A stretch of DNA of 64,000 bases from Gigantopelta aegis (taxonomy: Eukaryota > Mollusca > Gastropoda > Neomphalida > Peltospiridae). Positions 1 to 13,416 of this stretch are shown here, piece after piece. The notes under the pieces are model-generated. The model saw only the letters and a program-made list of their open reading frames with translations. It was not told where the DNA came from and made no database searches. The stretch spans positions 3,731,750 to 3,795,749 of the forward strand of contig NC_054708.1 of NCBI RefSeq assembly GCF_016097555.1, given 5' to 3'. A program made the position numbers and the translations under genes. The stretch's first letter is position 1. Each line of letters begins with the position of its first letter.

Positions 1-112
1 CGTTCGCTGGTTGCTGGCATCACCAAAAGTATGTTGATCAGTGTCATGATTTCAGAGAAATACCAAATATAATGTTAATTCCGTAGAAAAACTATTAATT
101 TTTACAATGAAC

Positions 113-271
113 ATAACAATATTGAGTTTTTAGATTTGCGAGTGTTATTGTCTATTTGATGCCCGCAAATGTTTCGTTTTTAACCTCAGGCTAACGCCTT
201 CGGTCAAAAATTACGTTTGCGGGATCAAATAGACAATAACACCCGCAAATCTAAAAACTCCATATGGTTAT
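113..271. repeat. Long near-perfect hairpin (foldback/MITE-like)
   Basis: The segment 124-171 is repeated in inverted orientation at 213-260 with only a few mismatches over 48 bp. The pairing continues imperfectly outward (113-123 with 261-271) and inward toward a small loop near 192-196. No clear target-site duplication is visible. It could be a foldback transposon, a MITE, or a transcribed hairpin; only the inverted repeat itself is certain. Confidence 0.8.
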
Positions 272-582
272 CTCCTAAATGACTATTCAGCATATCATGG
301 CAGGCTTATCGGATAGGGATATTAATTATGTAGATCTATAAACAAACTTTACTTTTTTGTGCAATATTCAAAAAGAAAGACAAAGAAGAAACGAAAAAGT
401 GGACCACAGCTTTTGCAGGAGGGTACACTTTATGTTTGGAAATGAAAGAATGAATAGTTAAGAACACCGCAGCATAAAAATACACATCGGCTATTATGTA
501 ATTATCATCGACCGAGTACGATATTTGAGTTCCGAAATGTTCCGAATACGTTTTTGAAATAGCGGAACTAGTTTAATCATAT

Positions 583-614
583 TGCGCATGCGCACAAGTA
601 TATACGCCATTTTA
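583..614. promoter_or_regulatory. NRF1-like and YY1-like motif pair (candidate promoter)
   Basis: TGCGCATGCGCA at 583-594 is the palindromic NRF1 consensus, and CGCCATTTTA at 605-614 matches a YY1 core. Such a pair within 35 bp is typical of CpG-type promoters in animals. No first exon can be defined; CAG followed by gtgcgt near 619 could be a donor. It might serve a far-upstream untranslated exon of the ELAV-like gene, but that is speculation. Confidence 0.3.
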
Positions 615-1861
615 ATTCAGGTGCGTGGTCTCTCTGTTTGCGTTTGTTAATTTTTTTCTTTTCTTTTTGGTAGAATTGCTGTGATGTATATATTAACCAT
701 CGTTTTACTAAGTTAAATAGGCGGTACTGTTTTAGTGCCTATCTTGTCTTCGATTAGTACTTTTATAGGGATTACATATTACAAATAGCGTACCGGCCAG
801 GCCCAGTGACTGGCAGTGTAACTGAGTCAGTGAGTGAGTGTTGCTGCATGTGAGATTTCAATGATCCACCAGTGACTGTCCAGTTGCTGGGACCATTCGG
901 CCTAAGTGCCGATTATTTCCCATGAAGTTGCATTCCTATCTTATCGCATCCCCAATTATTTAAATGTTTACTTATTATTACTCTTCTCCCCACTTTATTT
1001 TTACAGAACATAACTCTTATTAACTGAATGCTGGTCAACTGGTCCCAGGGTATGCACTTTGATTTTTTTTTTCGACTGGCAAACCGGGCCACTCAAAGCA
1101 ACACTTTGACTGTTATCATATCGTACAAACAATAACACAAAAGAAGGAAACCGAACTTGTTTTAGTTTTATTACAAATTGTATTGTAATTAAATTATAAT
1201 TATTATTTTGTCACGGGACCCACACAATCAAACATCGAGAATGTTTTACCAAGACTCGGTCTTGGAATGAATAATGGCTGTATGGCGAGGAATTAAAAAA
1301 AATACTAAGCTGACCGCAATCAATACAAACAATAATCACATCCACTTGGGAAATAAACACACAACACTTGTAAGTTAAAGCCATAATCACTATTTAATTA
1401 TGAAACAGATAATAATGATGACAACAATATTTCTAAACCATACAGAGTAAATCACTATAATAACGTACTAGTTGGTAGAATAATGTGTCAGTATCATAAA
1501 ATAATCTGAGCTAGTACAGGGGACAATATTTCGAAATCTGAGGTAACCGGAAGTCTGTTCACATGGTTTTTACCTAGGTAACCAATTGTTCGGTTATGTG
1601 AATTATATTTGCGTAACCTGTGGATTACCTGATCGGTTACCTCAAAGTTACGTTGAAATTATATTTTAAATACATAATATTTAGCTCAAACATAGTTAAA
1701 ACAAACAAAAAAAAACTTTTTATAAAACAGTTTCTTTAATACTTGCGATTTGCAAAGAAGTGACTTGTAGATGTTTCTTTTGTTTTCGTACGATCGTAGC
1801 GTTGTAGATTTATTATTATTATTATTATCATTATCATCATTCACCATTTGCCATCGGGATC

Positions 1862-1940
1862 GCAAAAAGTAATTTTTAGTTGCCCGAATCTAAAAACCAC
1901 TGTCCTCGGGCATCGGGCCACTGTATTCTAGAACCTCTGT
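1862..1940. mobile_element. Fragment resembling a hAT-like element end
   Basis: The segment ends in a tctagaacctctg motif and contains the gggcatcgggccactg-type stretch that also occurs near the ends of the elements at 2821-4000 and 6913-8131. Only one end is recognisable and there is no target duplication, so this is a weak call. Confidence 0.35.
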
Positions 1941-2034
1941 GCAGCTTGCGGAAGTTAATACTATTGTAAAAGGACTACATATCAGCCCAGTACCGAGACA
2001 AAATAGATACATTTGGAGGGAAAATGCCCATTCT

Positions 2035-2274
2035 CTGGTGCATGATTAGACTAATAATTTTCTTTCATAAGTAACAAATAAAGGCTACCATTTGTCACTG
2101 ATATGTAAAATTTAGTATACAGCAGATTAAAAAAAGCCCACCAAAAACCCAAACAACAAATGTCCAGTTCCTCTGAACTATAAAACAGGCTACTCATTGG
2201 TGCATGATTAGATTAATAAAAATAAATCTTATAATAACATAAAAAGAAAGATCACCATTTGACACTGATATTTT
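2035..2274. repeat. Diverged direct duplication, about 165 bp apart
   Basis: A block beginning ggtgcatgattagac and ending near catttgtcactgatat (2035-2104) recurs in diverged form at about 2199-2274. Function unknown. Confidence 0.5.
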
Positions 2275-2820
2275 GCGGTGGCAATGCTACTTTCACTTCA
2301 TCGCTGGTACTTCTATACTACAGTGACGTTCCAAATGTGTGTTATTTAAAGCTCATTATGCGATGTTAGTATTTTTGCATTTTTTTTTACGTTAAAACCG
2401 TTTTCAACCTTTGTAAAATTATAGGCAATCCAATATTATGTCTACATATATTCCTTAAGAGATAGAATAGCAGCAGATAATTTAGGCGCCTTAGCGGTCC
2501 GTGCACATTTCTTTAAAACTTTTGGCTTGACTCTATGCTGAGCCTTTGGTCGCAAGTTACAACCGTTGTAATATACCGTTGTCTACTGGTTTTCCGCGCA
2601 TCATGTATCTAAAAATCAGTCGAAAACATTTCTCGGAATACTAGTAGTATGTCTGCATTAATAAACTTACTGTAATCGTGAAGTCTGCAAGTTTTAATTT
2701 CTGAACGTCTACAGGTCACGACGTAACCGATTTGCGGTTCGCGTAAATTTAATTTTGCGTAACCGACACGCGAACAGAACGGCGGTTCGCGTGAAATATT
2801 GTGCCCTGTAGTATCATTCA

Positions 2821-4000
2821 CAGGGCTTCTAGAATTCTTTTTAAATTCACTGGCCATGGGATCCATGATTTAAATTTTTTTACTACTGTATAATACTTTA
2901 TTTTCGCGTGGAATTTATTTTCGCGTGTGAATGAAATTCGTGAAAATATATTCCACGCGAAAATAAACTTTTTATAAAGGCCGACCAAAAAAAAAGATAA
3001 AGTAGTCTCGTTCAACTATGCCACATTAGTTTTCGATGTACGAGGCTAGTAGTAACAAAGCGGTGCTCCATCCTGTCACGGAACAAACTACAAAACACAA
3101 AAAGTTTTATGCTGTTTTCCTTCGCATGTGCTAGCGATCAGTTCATCGGACAGAGTCTACACGTGTTCAACGACGGAAGTAAACATGCATTATCACAGTA
3201 TATTAAAAATGTGGAAGTGAAAAAATTCGAACTGGGCTACATGTATGTTCAGATGTTTAATAGCTGGGCTACATGTATGTTCAGATGTTTAATAATTGTA
3301 TTTTTATTTTTGGCCTGTTAGCCAATCATAAACCATTTTGAACTAGTATTTAGACGGCAATAAATATTGTTTCAATCAAACTCAAGTTACCGAGTACTAG
3401 TAGCTTGTGCCTTCAAATATCGTTTCGTTTGTTTTCAATTTTTGTTTTTATAACAATTATAAGGATTAACAAAAAACTGTACGCGGTAAGCACTTACTGT
3501 ACAAACAAAGTCTTGATTGGTTAAAGCAGGAAAACTATTGTTTTATGTGTATAGCACTCGTGTGTACATGTAGGATTAGTTCTACAGATTAGCATAACAA
3601 CCAGCCAAACTAAGTTCCGTTTTTAAAACAAAATTATTGACATCTGTAATACATTTTTTTTATTGATGGGGGTTGGGAGATTCGCGAAAATGTTCATTAA
3701 ATCGTGAAAATTTTATCCCGCGAAAATAAAGTATTCTACAGTATCCACGATTAAAAATTCACTAGCCCTACTTTACTTTAAGTTAATACAATTTTACTAA
3801 ATAATAGTAATAATCAAATAGGTCACCTAACGAGAGAGACAGAGCTTAAAAACACTAACATTGGGGGATTCATATGTACAAAATAGACTGCAACATGTGA
3901 CACCAAACAATTCACTAGCCATCGGGCATGGCAATAATAGTTATTTACTATTGAATATTACTAGCCATGGGAGTAGGGCTACCATAATCTAGAAGCACTG
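2821..4000. mobile_element. hAT-like non-autonomous transposon with 8-bp target duplication
   Basis: The left end starts CAGGGCTTCTAGAAT and the right end closes ATCTAGAAGCACTG, an imperfect terminal inverted repeat. The flanks are atcattca (2813-2820) and gtcattca (4001-4008), matching in 7 of 8 positions, as expected of the 8-bp duplications made by hAT transposases. No transposase is encoded. A second TIR element sits inside it (2884-3743). Related ends occur at 45586 and 63845. Confidence 0.8.
2884..3743. mobile_element. TIR element nested in the hAT-like element
   Basis: A 25-bp TIR (TACTGTATAATACTTTATTT... at 2884-2908, its inverse at 3719-3743) bounds an element with internal TTTTCGCG/CGCGAAAA motifs. 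A diverged sister copy lies at 24728-25525, sharing the right terminus and internal segments such as aatgtggaagtgaaaaaa. No coding capacity was seen. Superfamily not assigned; the TA at both ends may be the target site. Confidence 0.7.
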
Positions 4001-4437
4001 GTCATTCATGAATGTGAGCCAATATCAAACGGGGAACTAATTACAAAACCTGACTGTTTAGAAATCTACACACTCAGAGGGCAGATTAAAAGTTTAACCA
4101 ATTTAAATACCAGCGCTCAATTTTTCCAGTCGTCTGTGACGACCTAATATTCAGTCGGACAACTTAATTCTATGATACTAGCTGCCCGTCTGACGACTGA
4201 CTTTTTTTTTTACACCAAAAGGCGAGTTGTCGCATAATAATGTATAGTTTCCTTGCCCACAATCGCTTTTAAACTGTCGTTATCTAAAGTAGAGGGGATG
4301 ATTTTCCACGATCACAGAAAAACTGGTGGAATTTAGTAACAAATGGAATTCGTGATTAAAAAAAAAAAAACCTTCAAAAGTTGTATTTCTGGTTCAAGCA
4401 TCTTTTTAGTAGTTTTAAGATTCAATAATAATAATAT

Positions 4438-6559
4438 CAGTGCTCTACAAAGCGAGTAAAATACTCGCCACGGCGACTAAAAACATTCCCTGGCATCTAA
4501 AAAAAAATAAAATCACATTCGCCAGTTGGCGACTATCCAATAATTTGACTTTAATCTGTAAACAAAACTGGATATCGGAAAACACAGTGGACCAGTAGCA
4601 ATTTATCTTCCATAAAACATGTTCTTTATCGGTACCGTATATCTTCGCCTGTAAGTCGATCTCGGCTATAAGTCGAGTCCCTAATTTCAAGCCCTGAAAA
4701 CGTATTTTTTTATTGACCCGTTTATAAGTCGACCCATGAAAAACTACTTATAAATATTGAAATATTTCTTATTTTCAGCACATGAGAACAATAATATTTG
4801 AACAAAAGAAAATTATTTTACAAACTTCGGTTTTCACGTTTTGTACATCGCAATATGATCAGACTATTCCAATCAAACTATCATTATTACATAGCATCAA
4901 AACGAAATATTCCCTTAGTAGAGAGTGAAAGCTGTTTGACTGTTACTGTATAGTACTGTACAGATGGTTTTGTGCACAGACAACAACTTTATTTATAAAC
5001 ACTGACAACAGATCACTACGATAAAACTGAAAGTACCACGTTTTGCCGCCATATTAATACATGTAAGGAGGATAACTCTGGAAAGTACACTGGTTTTTGT
5101 ACCAAATGATGTGTGTCCCTATTGCTCTAGATAAGTGAACTGCAGAGATCAGTCTATTTTAAGGGAAAGCTTAGTAATATTCATGAAGTTAATCACTGCC
5201 AAAACATTGTTTGAACAACCATTAATGCCAGTGACCAGATTTCAAAATAAACTCGGGCAACAGGTAGTTAGTATTGTTTACATTTTTACTATTAGTTATG
5301 ACTGTTAATTTAACTAAGTGGACTTGTCTTGGCATGTGAGTGAGATCGTACGCCTTTTCGCATAAACAAAACCGTTCTAATGCCAAAAAAAATAGGTTAT
5401 AAAAAATAAATGTGTCAAATTAACATATTTGAGTATAAATACATGGCATACTTCAACAATAAAACTTGTAAAATAATCCCCAAAACAGTAATATTTTTTG
5501 GTGAAATTTTTTTACCCTCTTATAAGTCGACCCCCCAAGTTATAAAATAATTTTTGGGTGAAAAAAATTCGACTTATAGGCGAAGATATACGGTAGTTTG
5601 TTTGAAAAATAAAATTTTGAGACAAGTTGATCGGACAGAATAACGATTTTCCAGTATTCAAGAGTAAACACGGTGACGTTAGGGAGGTAATACTTCATTA
5701 TGATGTTGTCTCCCTTAACTCGAATTTCAAGCGTTTGGAAATAATTCGGCCCCTGTTCAGTTTTGGACCAAGTCGGTCCTGTCCCATTTAGAGCCAGGTT
5801 TTATTTATGTATTAAAATGAGATTGTGTGTCTTTACTTGTCTGTTTGAAACTCAAACGTTAATTATTTTAAATGTCGACTGATAAATGTGTTATGCTGCG
5901 AATAGTCTCGTGCTTATCGTGATACAGGATGTCTCCAGTCGTGAATGTTGTTTTAATCACGTCGGACGTCATGTTCACCAGTGGAGGAAAACATGTCTAT
6001 TTTCATGACTCGACTTTAGACGGCTTTAAAGAAATAACTATTTACAAAACACTATTTATGGATTTACAAGGCAGTATATGACGAAAATAAATATTTAAAC
6101 CAAAAGTAAGGTAGCCGATTGGTAACTACTAGTAACACGTTGAAGCCTGGTAGATATTATCACAATGATTTTACTTAACTTTTAATGAGTACTGCAATTT
6201 AAATGCATATATCTTAGCAGTGCCATTAAAATAGTAATTCGCTTAATTTCATTTAGTTAAATTATTGGGTACGGAATTTGATAATGATAGTTAATAGTCG
6301 TTCACTGTTTTAGTGGAACCGGACACAAACAGTAACTTGTAATTACTGTTTAACAACTAGGAATTGCCCTTTCACAAGTTCGTTCGAATGCGTTCCTAAT
6401 AACAATTACGGCATTAGTAATGTGCCGTAAAATGGCAAATGAATCAATTTAATTACAAGTATATATTAGCTGGCTACTAAATATAAGTGGCTGGCGACTA
6501 AAATATTATACTTTACTGGCCAGGGAAGAGTAAATTTGAACTTGCTTTGTAGAGCACTG
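4438..6559. mobile_element. hAT-like element with 5-bp target duplication, carrying a nested element
   Basis: TIRs CAGTGCTCTACAAAGC (4438-4453) and its inverse ending at 6559 are flanked on both sides by AATAT. Excluding the nested insertion at 4633-5595 the element is about 1.16 kb. No transposase frame is visible. Its first bases resemble those of the element at 51490-52639, which also has a 5-bp duplication. Confidence 0.8.
4633..5595. mobile_element. pogo-like MITE (TACCGTATAT TIRs) nested in the hAT-like element
   Basis: The TIR (TACCGTATATCTTCGCCTGT... at 4633, inverse ending at 5595) is about 27 bp, with TA at both ends. Internal 'ataagtcga' motifs lie near both termini. The TIR is clearly related to that of the element at 44432-45538, which retains a recognisable pogo/Tigger-type transposase C-terminus. 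This copy has no reading frame. Confidence 0.75.
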
Positions 6560-6912
6560 AATATACGCATAGTGTTTTTGTATGGCAACTTTCGTGGTAT
6601 ACCTAAACACTTCCAGAACCATTAATTCTCGGAAGTTATGCTTAATTGCTGTAAGCTTGCAACAAAGCATGTAACTGTTACCCGTGTCACTTTACACAGT
6701 GAAATTTAACTTGAAATATAAAAATAAACATGTACTAATACAATTTTACAATTATATAATAAGATTTCTAGTATGTTCAATTTCGATATTTTTTAATAAT
6801 ACTTACTACGATTCGTAAGCATAACCGATTTACACGACGCTTTCGTTGGAAAAATAATTTCGTAAAACTTCGGGCATATTCGTTAATCTGTACGGAAGCA
6901 ATTCACATTTAT

Positions 6913-8131
6913 CAGAGTATAACAAATATTTTGAAAAGTCACTAGCCACAGGGCTAGTGGGTTTGTGAAAACCACTAGCCCACCAAAATAAAGCACTAGC
7001 CCAAATTCCTGATCAATTATAACTGGATTTTTATATAATTTTTGTAACATTACACATTTACGAGTATAACAGTAAAATAAAACAAACACTTAAATCATGT
7101 TGTAACTTTCAGTTTTTTGTCGTCGTACGTTTTGTCTTTTGTCAAGTGTGATCCATCGTCATTGTCCCGTTTTCGTTTTTGCCCTTCCCCCCGGGGAAAA
7201 ATAATTGAGCAAACTCTTGGTTGGTATCTAAACACACTATCAAAATAATTAAATTTAAATGAGGGTACGACAGTGTGACACACGGTAATAGATGGTTCAG
7301 TGTATTTGTAGGCCTGGTTGGTTATATATTTAGGGCCTACTATTTATGTCGCCAGGAACGGTGATGCCAAATACAGGGCATTATTCCGTGTCAGACCGAT
7401 ATCAAAAGAATATAACGGCGACATCTAATCCGTTGTTAATTGATGAACAAAAAAGGTATTATCTTGTAATGGCAGCTGTGACGTATTATCCAAACCGCTA
7501 CACGTAATAGGCCAAGCCGAGTCATTGCATATGCAGTTACCATTAAAGTAAATTGTTTTCGTGATTGCCAATAACCACATGTTAGCGAAGTGTTAAATTA
7601 GAAAACAATAGGTAAATAAAACAAACACTGAAATTAAAAGCATGGCTGGGGTTTACTTGATTGAGAGTAACCTGTCGTCGCGATTGGCGATTTCCAAGTT
7701 CTTATCCTAAAACATATGTGCGAGATTAACTACCACGTGACGTGTCTAACCAATCAAAACACGCATGTCATTAGACTTTATTTCCTGTGCCAGAAACTTG
7801 AAAGGGAAAGGTAAACAATGCATGCTGTAACTGTGACGATGTAGAGATAGCATGTTACTGCAGTTTGCAGACATAGTTCAAGTGGATTATTATTATATAC
7901 TGATTGCGTTGTTGATATTATTCGATGACAAACGTCACAATCAAATTTATTAAACGAAATTTCAGCCGAGAGAACGAGAAAGAAAGAAAGAAAAAAACCC
8001 ACGATCGAGCGATGACGAGAGGAGGGGGGAAACCACTAGCCCGCAGGGGCTACTGGTTTTGCGTTTCTCACTAGCCCGAACTTAAAAACCACTAGCCACG
8101 GGTGCCGGGCTAGTGGATTTGTCGAACTCTG
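6913..8131. mobile_element. hAT-like TIR element with 5-bp target duplication
   Basis: The left end is CAGAGTATAACAAATAT and the inverse right end closes GTCGAACTCTG at 8131; both flanks are TTTAT. Internal CACTAGCCC/GGGCTAGTG motifs occur near both ends, as in the elements at 2821-4000 and 63845. No coding sequence recognised; short frames inside look like chance. Confidence 0.75.
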
Positions 8132-8248
8132 TTTATAGTCCGTCCCACGGGGAACGCCTTTTTTCATGCTATGGAATTTACTACAAGTTATTTATTTCTG
8201 AACCTATCGTTTTCTAAATTGCACACAAAAATAGCATTTTACTTTTCT

Positions 8249-8428
8249 TGTTACCGGTTTATTCTAGTAGCACATGCTACGGATCCTGCGCTTCAGGGGG
8301 TCCTGCGGTGAGGCACTGTGTACATTTATTTTCCTCTCTCCCCGAGGGGGTTGCAAAATATATATCTTGGGGATTGGGCCCTGCTGTTATTTGTGCTACT
8401 GACCCCGCAGATCCTTAAACCGGCTCTG
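8249..8428 (-). mobile_element. Short MITE, inverted sister of 28453-28637
   Basis: The sequence from about 8255 to 8428 matches the reverse complement of 28453-28637 through its length, including a gcaaaatatatatcttggg core. Its right end (ttaaaccggctctg) corresponds to the left end of the sister copy. The left end is degraded and no target duplication is visible. Confidence 0.7.
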
Positions 8429-11400
8429 AATATATAATTCTAGGCAAATCTATATATTTTTAAAAGGCCGTCGTTTAAAAGTTACAAAACAGTGTCGAAA
8501 CTGTAAACGATCGACAGAACAGTGCTTAGTTTAGGTTCACTACAACCAGCTTGACCCGACCATGTTTGAATATGTAATTTGTGCACATGACACGCTAGTT
8601 AGGTAACAGAGAAACATACATGTGTAATCGAGTGAGTACTAGTAATTCTTGTGCAATTTTTTTTTTTTGGTTCACACTTTGTAAACATATTGGAACAAAT
8701 AAAATGTTATATATTTATTTATTTATATATTTTTTGGCAACTAATGTGAGATTACGAACAATGCATTACCAAGTTCTTGTTAATATTTTCATGAAAATAG
8801 CAGGGTTTGTCAACGGTGTGTTTTGTTTACAAAACTTACCCATAATCCATTAGATGAAATGAAACTCAAAGCCACACAATCAACACTTATTTATAGTTTG
8901 AATTTAAGGGAGAATGAATCTCTTTATTATTATTAAATACAAACAATTAAGTTTGTGACTTTGTTTTAACTGCGACTTAGTTAAAGGTGTGGTTTATGTA
9001 CGGACGAAGGTCGGAACTGTGTCTAAAACCAAGTGGTGCGGTTTATACACCAGTGCATGTAATAGGCCAGAAAATATGGTACATCACTTTTTTTTGTGTT
9101 TATTAGTGGCATGTAAACATAACTTAACTTCTTCTTTTTTAAGTTTATGTCAACAAAAATGTTTACAGGTATTTTAAAAATAGCAATAACCAACAAGCTC
9201 AGAGCTGGAACAATAAAACATAAATGGATATTGTTTATAATAATAAAACATGACACTAATTAACACAAAAAACGGGGAAAAGACCCAAGAATTTGCAAAA
9301 GTCTGAAACGGAATGTGGCAAAATCTGAAACGGAAAATCATCCCCTCCGCTAAAGCGTCGGTCAATCAGTCGAAATCATATGGGTTTATATGCCACTTGG
9401 AACTTCTTGGCCAATTCTGTGACATCGGGGAAAATTGTAATTGGCTGAAGTATTCCGAATAGTAAACATTCCAGTGCATTCGATTGGAAAATAACTGATG
9501 TGTCGCCAAATCACAAACATCTTAAGCAGTTAGGCCCTATGTGCATATGTGTATAACTACAAACATAAAAACATTATTAAAAAGTAATGTATTTTATTGT
9601 CGGACAGTACATATTACATTTTACATTGACAACATATTAATTCCAAACCTGTTGGTTGCTGTTTTATTGGAATATACGGTAAATATAACTCTATTTTCAA
9701 AACACGGATGAAATCGGGGCAACCAAATTTTTGGAGGGGCAACCTCAATGTGGACCCATACTTGCCTTCCAGGCAAGGGACCAAAATCCTTTAAATTGAG
9801 CACTGAATACTATTATATAAATTTTGGAACAAGTCAGAACATATACTTTATTTATTGTTCTGTTAATAATAAGTGTGACTGAAACAGATTAATGAGAATC
9901 ATTTTTTGCACCACATCAAGAGAAGTATAACACAATATCTTAAAGTCACAAACACAGCACTGACCTCAGATGAACCTTTTTTTTTGGTTAGTTTGCTGAT
10001 AACTAAAAGACACTGGACACTCGGTGTGTCAAAACGTAATCTGGCTCTTTTCCCCTAAACAGGCTGCAGTCTTTTATAGGCAGACTTGAAAGTGAACTGT
10101 TTTGTGATAAGAAACCGATACTTCTTGGCTCTGAATTAATATTTAATTGAATAGAAATTGTGTTTTAGTGGATGTATGCACATGTAAAAAGATTGAACAA
10201 ATAACATTGTGAGTGACCTGTCAAGAGTTCAGTTAATTTGAAGTTCCCACAACACTTGCGCATGCACAGGCAATGATAGCTGCTGTTGACACCATTCGCA
10301 GTGACATTTGGGTGTTCTTACGAACATTAGTTATTTGCATGTTGATACATAATACAATATACAGAAATTTTCGGTCTCCAGGCTGGCGACACATGATAAA
10401 GTTTTGACTCCTCATGGGTGACAAAATTAAAAATGGATGTCTACAATTTTGGATTTAAAGACTCATTAAATATGCTGTCAGCAAATTGTGGTTTTGGTGA
10501 ATTGCTATTGATTATTATTAATACATGTATAAAATTAAATTCAACTTTATTTTCATAGGCATTCAAAGATTTAAGTGGAAAACCATAAATAGTTTTTTGA
10601 AGTTTGATGGGGTGGGACAATGCTGAATCTTTAGAATTGGGAAGGGAGCATTGCCTGCCCCACTCCCAACACACATGAATTTTAAGTGGCAACTTGAATC
10701 TATATGTTGACCGTTGAAGTTTGCACACAATGCAAGATCATTCATTAAACATGTTTCTGTTTCTCTAATCCCCTTTAAACTTAAGATTACGGTCTGAGAC
10801 TTTAAACATCATAGCAACGTAGTGCAAACTGCATGCTTGTGATATTAGATTTGTTTTTTTTAGGACATGGTTCAGTGTGTGTTAGTTTTGGGCAGTTGGT
10901 AAATTTTAGTGGCATCTACTGCCCACTTTTCAAACTTACAAATCTAGGTGTCCACTTTTAATTTGTGAGTGTTATGTCAAGTGTTGCCTTAGTTCAGTAA
11001 GAAAAATAAAGACACCAAGGCAAAACTAATTGCAAGTGTGTTTGGTTACTAAAAATCGAGATTTAACTTTTGCAAATTGTTTTGCCAGTCTGACAATTTT
11101 TTCACAATTTTAAACTAAGGATACTGCAACAATATGGGATGTATAAAATACGGCACCACAGTATTTTTGTTGCCATTGAATTCCAATTTACAGGGTACTA
11201 CAATACCTTCCCTTAGTGTCGTGATAAAACTTTTAACACTGGTGGTTACTTTTCTGTTGTCCTTGTCTATTTAAGTTATCTATAGCTGCTGAGTAGCTTT
11301 CATATTGGTTTGATTATTCAAATGAGTCCGTTCAATTTCCTCCCTTGTACAAGATCCTGTGATCCATTGAATTGTTATTTTAGGATAAGAAAGAATTTGA

Positions 11401-11949
11401 TTACAAATTCGAGGTACATGAATCTTTTGTTAGTGTGCAGGTGATGCACCATCAAAGTCGAGTAAACTGGCAATTGGATACATAGGGAATTGTTATTCGT
11501 CTTATTAAAATTTAAACTAATGGAACTTATTCTTGTATATTCTAAGAAATTAATGCATTCAGAATTTTTTGTAGACTTGATTTTTGGATGCTTGATGCTG
11601 TGCTCATCATTAGGAGGCAAATCAGTTGGTTTAAAAAATAAGTGTAGTTTGGAGTCATAGTACAAGTGCGTTAAGATTAGGCAGCTTACTGGTTACTGGA
11701 ATATGATTCATGTAACCAAATTATGGGTTGCTTAATTCTTAAATAATACTGAAAATAAACTAAATATATTGCCCCACTGCAAAATAAAAAGAACTTAAAT
11801 TTTCAGGTGTTGGGGGTGGGGGGTATTCATCAAATATTTACTTCCTGAGGAGGGTTTTAACGATTATAGACTGCATTGATATAAAACATGGACTGTGGTC
11901 AGTGGTTTTGTGTCAAAACTTTTGTCCTGGTAGATCTATGCATTAGGGG
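8429..11949. other. AT-rich intergenic region, nothing recognised
   Basis: Both strands lack convincing coding structure; the short frames have no recognisable domain, codon bias or splice context. A ctgagcactg-like end near 9800 may be a degraded TIR element. Confidence 0.5.
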
Positions 11950-12246
11950 TTCAAGACATAGCACTGTCCTGATGTGCAGTCGGTCTGGGATCAGTCCCCA
12001 TCTGTGTGCCCATTGGGCTATTTCTTGTTCCAACCACTAACCAGTGGTCCACAACTGGTGTAACAAAGGCTGTGGTATGTTGTATCCTGTCTGTGTGATA
12101 TGCACGTAAAAGATTACTTGCTGTGTGGCGATATTGTGTTTCCTCTCATCATATGTGATTAATAACCATATGTCTGACGCAATGTAACCATAAATTAAAA
12201 TGTGTTAAGACTTAAGTGCATCATTAAATAAAAGATTCCTTCCTTG
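11950..12246 (+). mobile_element. tRNA-derived SINE (degraded)
   Basis: It contains the ordered landmarks of the main SINE of this window: gtcggtctgggatc, cccattgggctatttc, aaaggctgtggtatg, accatatgtctgacgc and a terminal cattaaataaaagattccttcc. Better copies are at 21415-21791 and 58113-58499. Confidence 0.75.
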
Positions 12247-13410
12247 TCCTTTAGTCTGTGTAAAATGATATCTGTTAATTATTCTCTGATGCATTTTACT
12301 TTGTTTTCTCATTTGAAAAGGGTTTTTGTTTTTTGTCTCCATATTTATGCATTTTATATATTTAATATATTACATTATATATTTTAATTATATTATATAT
12401 TTTTGTGTATTTATTTATTTTTTTCTGTAGATTCTGTATTTTTTTGACGGTGAGATTCAGGAATCAGAAAATATTATCAGATCCAATTTTTTTGCTGTCA
12501 TCTCTAGAAAGGTATAAGGTAAATTTTAATTTTTTTTTTGAACAAAGAAAAAGAGTACCCGTAGTTTTACCTGTGAAAAATGCATTTGTTTTTGCTTATA
12601 AACGGAATGGGTGGTGACCGTAACTGTTAACTACAGGCCTGGTAAGGTATAAGTATGAATCGTCATCTTTGTTTGATCTTTGTCTGAAATACACAAGAGC
12701 TTATGTCATAACCTGAAAATTTCTTTATTTCATCCGGAGCATTTGGCTTTCCTATTTCTGTATTATCTGAAAATTCTTTTGCTCCCCAGTATTAAATGTT
12801 TATTAACATTTAAAACTAAAGTATTTTCAGATATTGCTGGACTTCAATTAAAATAATTAGTCCCACAAATTAATATGAAAGTTCTTTATGAGGCATTGTA
12901 ACACTTTATGAACTTTAAAATCATTCCATCCAAATATAAAATTATTTTTGCAGTTCTTTCATGATTACTCTGTGTAAATGTTACTACTGAACATTTATGG
13001 CAACTACAAAAGTACCAAATATGTGTTGGAGCTTATTTAAAATGCAGTAACTGAGGGGGTTGGGTGGTGGGGGGGGGGGGGGGGGGTATGGGGGTTGGCA
13101 GGCCTTTAGATTGCACCAAAGTCAAATGACCCATAAATGTTAAGACCAAAATGTGTGTGACCAAACTAATCCGGCCCAAATTAAGTACAAACATGCCGAC
13201 CTCGAAACATTCCACCTCAAAATCATTGATATGACTTAAAATGTTAAGTTTTAATTAGGTTAAAAGAACTTGAAATGCATTTTTGATTATCTACATACAT
13301 GTATAACTGAATTGCTCTTTAGCAGTTAATAACATTACTGCAGTAAAAAGACACCACTGTGCTCAAAACAAACACTGTTGCACCCAAATTATTGAGATCT
13401 AAATCATGTA
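12247..13410. other. Intergenic, low-complexity patches only
   Basis: Very AT-rich at 12330-12430, with an uninterrupted run of 18 G at 13069-13086 inside a wider G-rich stretch (possible G-quadruplex). No coding exon recognised. Confidence 0.55.
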
Positions 13411-13416
13411 TGTATT

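Larger units (their letters stand above)
272..2820. other. AT-rich intergenic region, no gene recognised
   Basis: No convincing exon or long reading frame was seen. It holds a candidate promoter motif pair near 583-614, a cluster of GGTAACC-type palindromes at about 1535-1660, a hAT-like fragment near 1862-1940 and a diverged direct duplication at 2035-2274, each listed separately where useful. Confidence 0.6.

Noticed and set aside
9621..9803. 60-codon minus-strand frame
   Set aside because: No recognisable domain; it probably lies in a degraded repeat ending near 9800.
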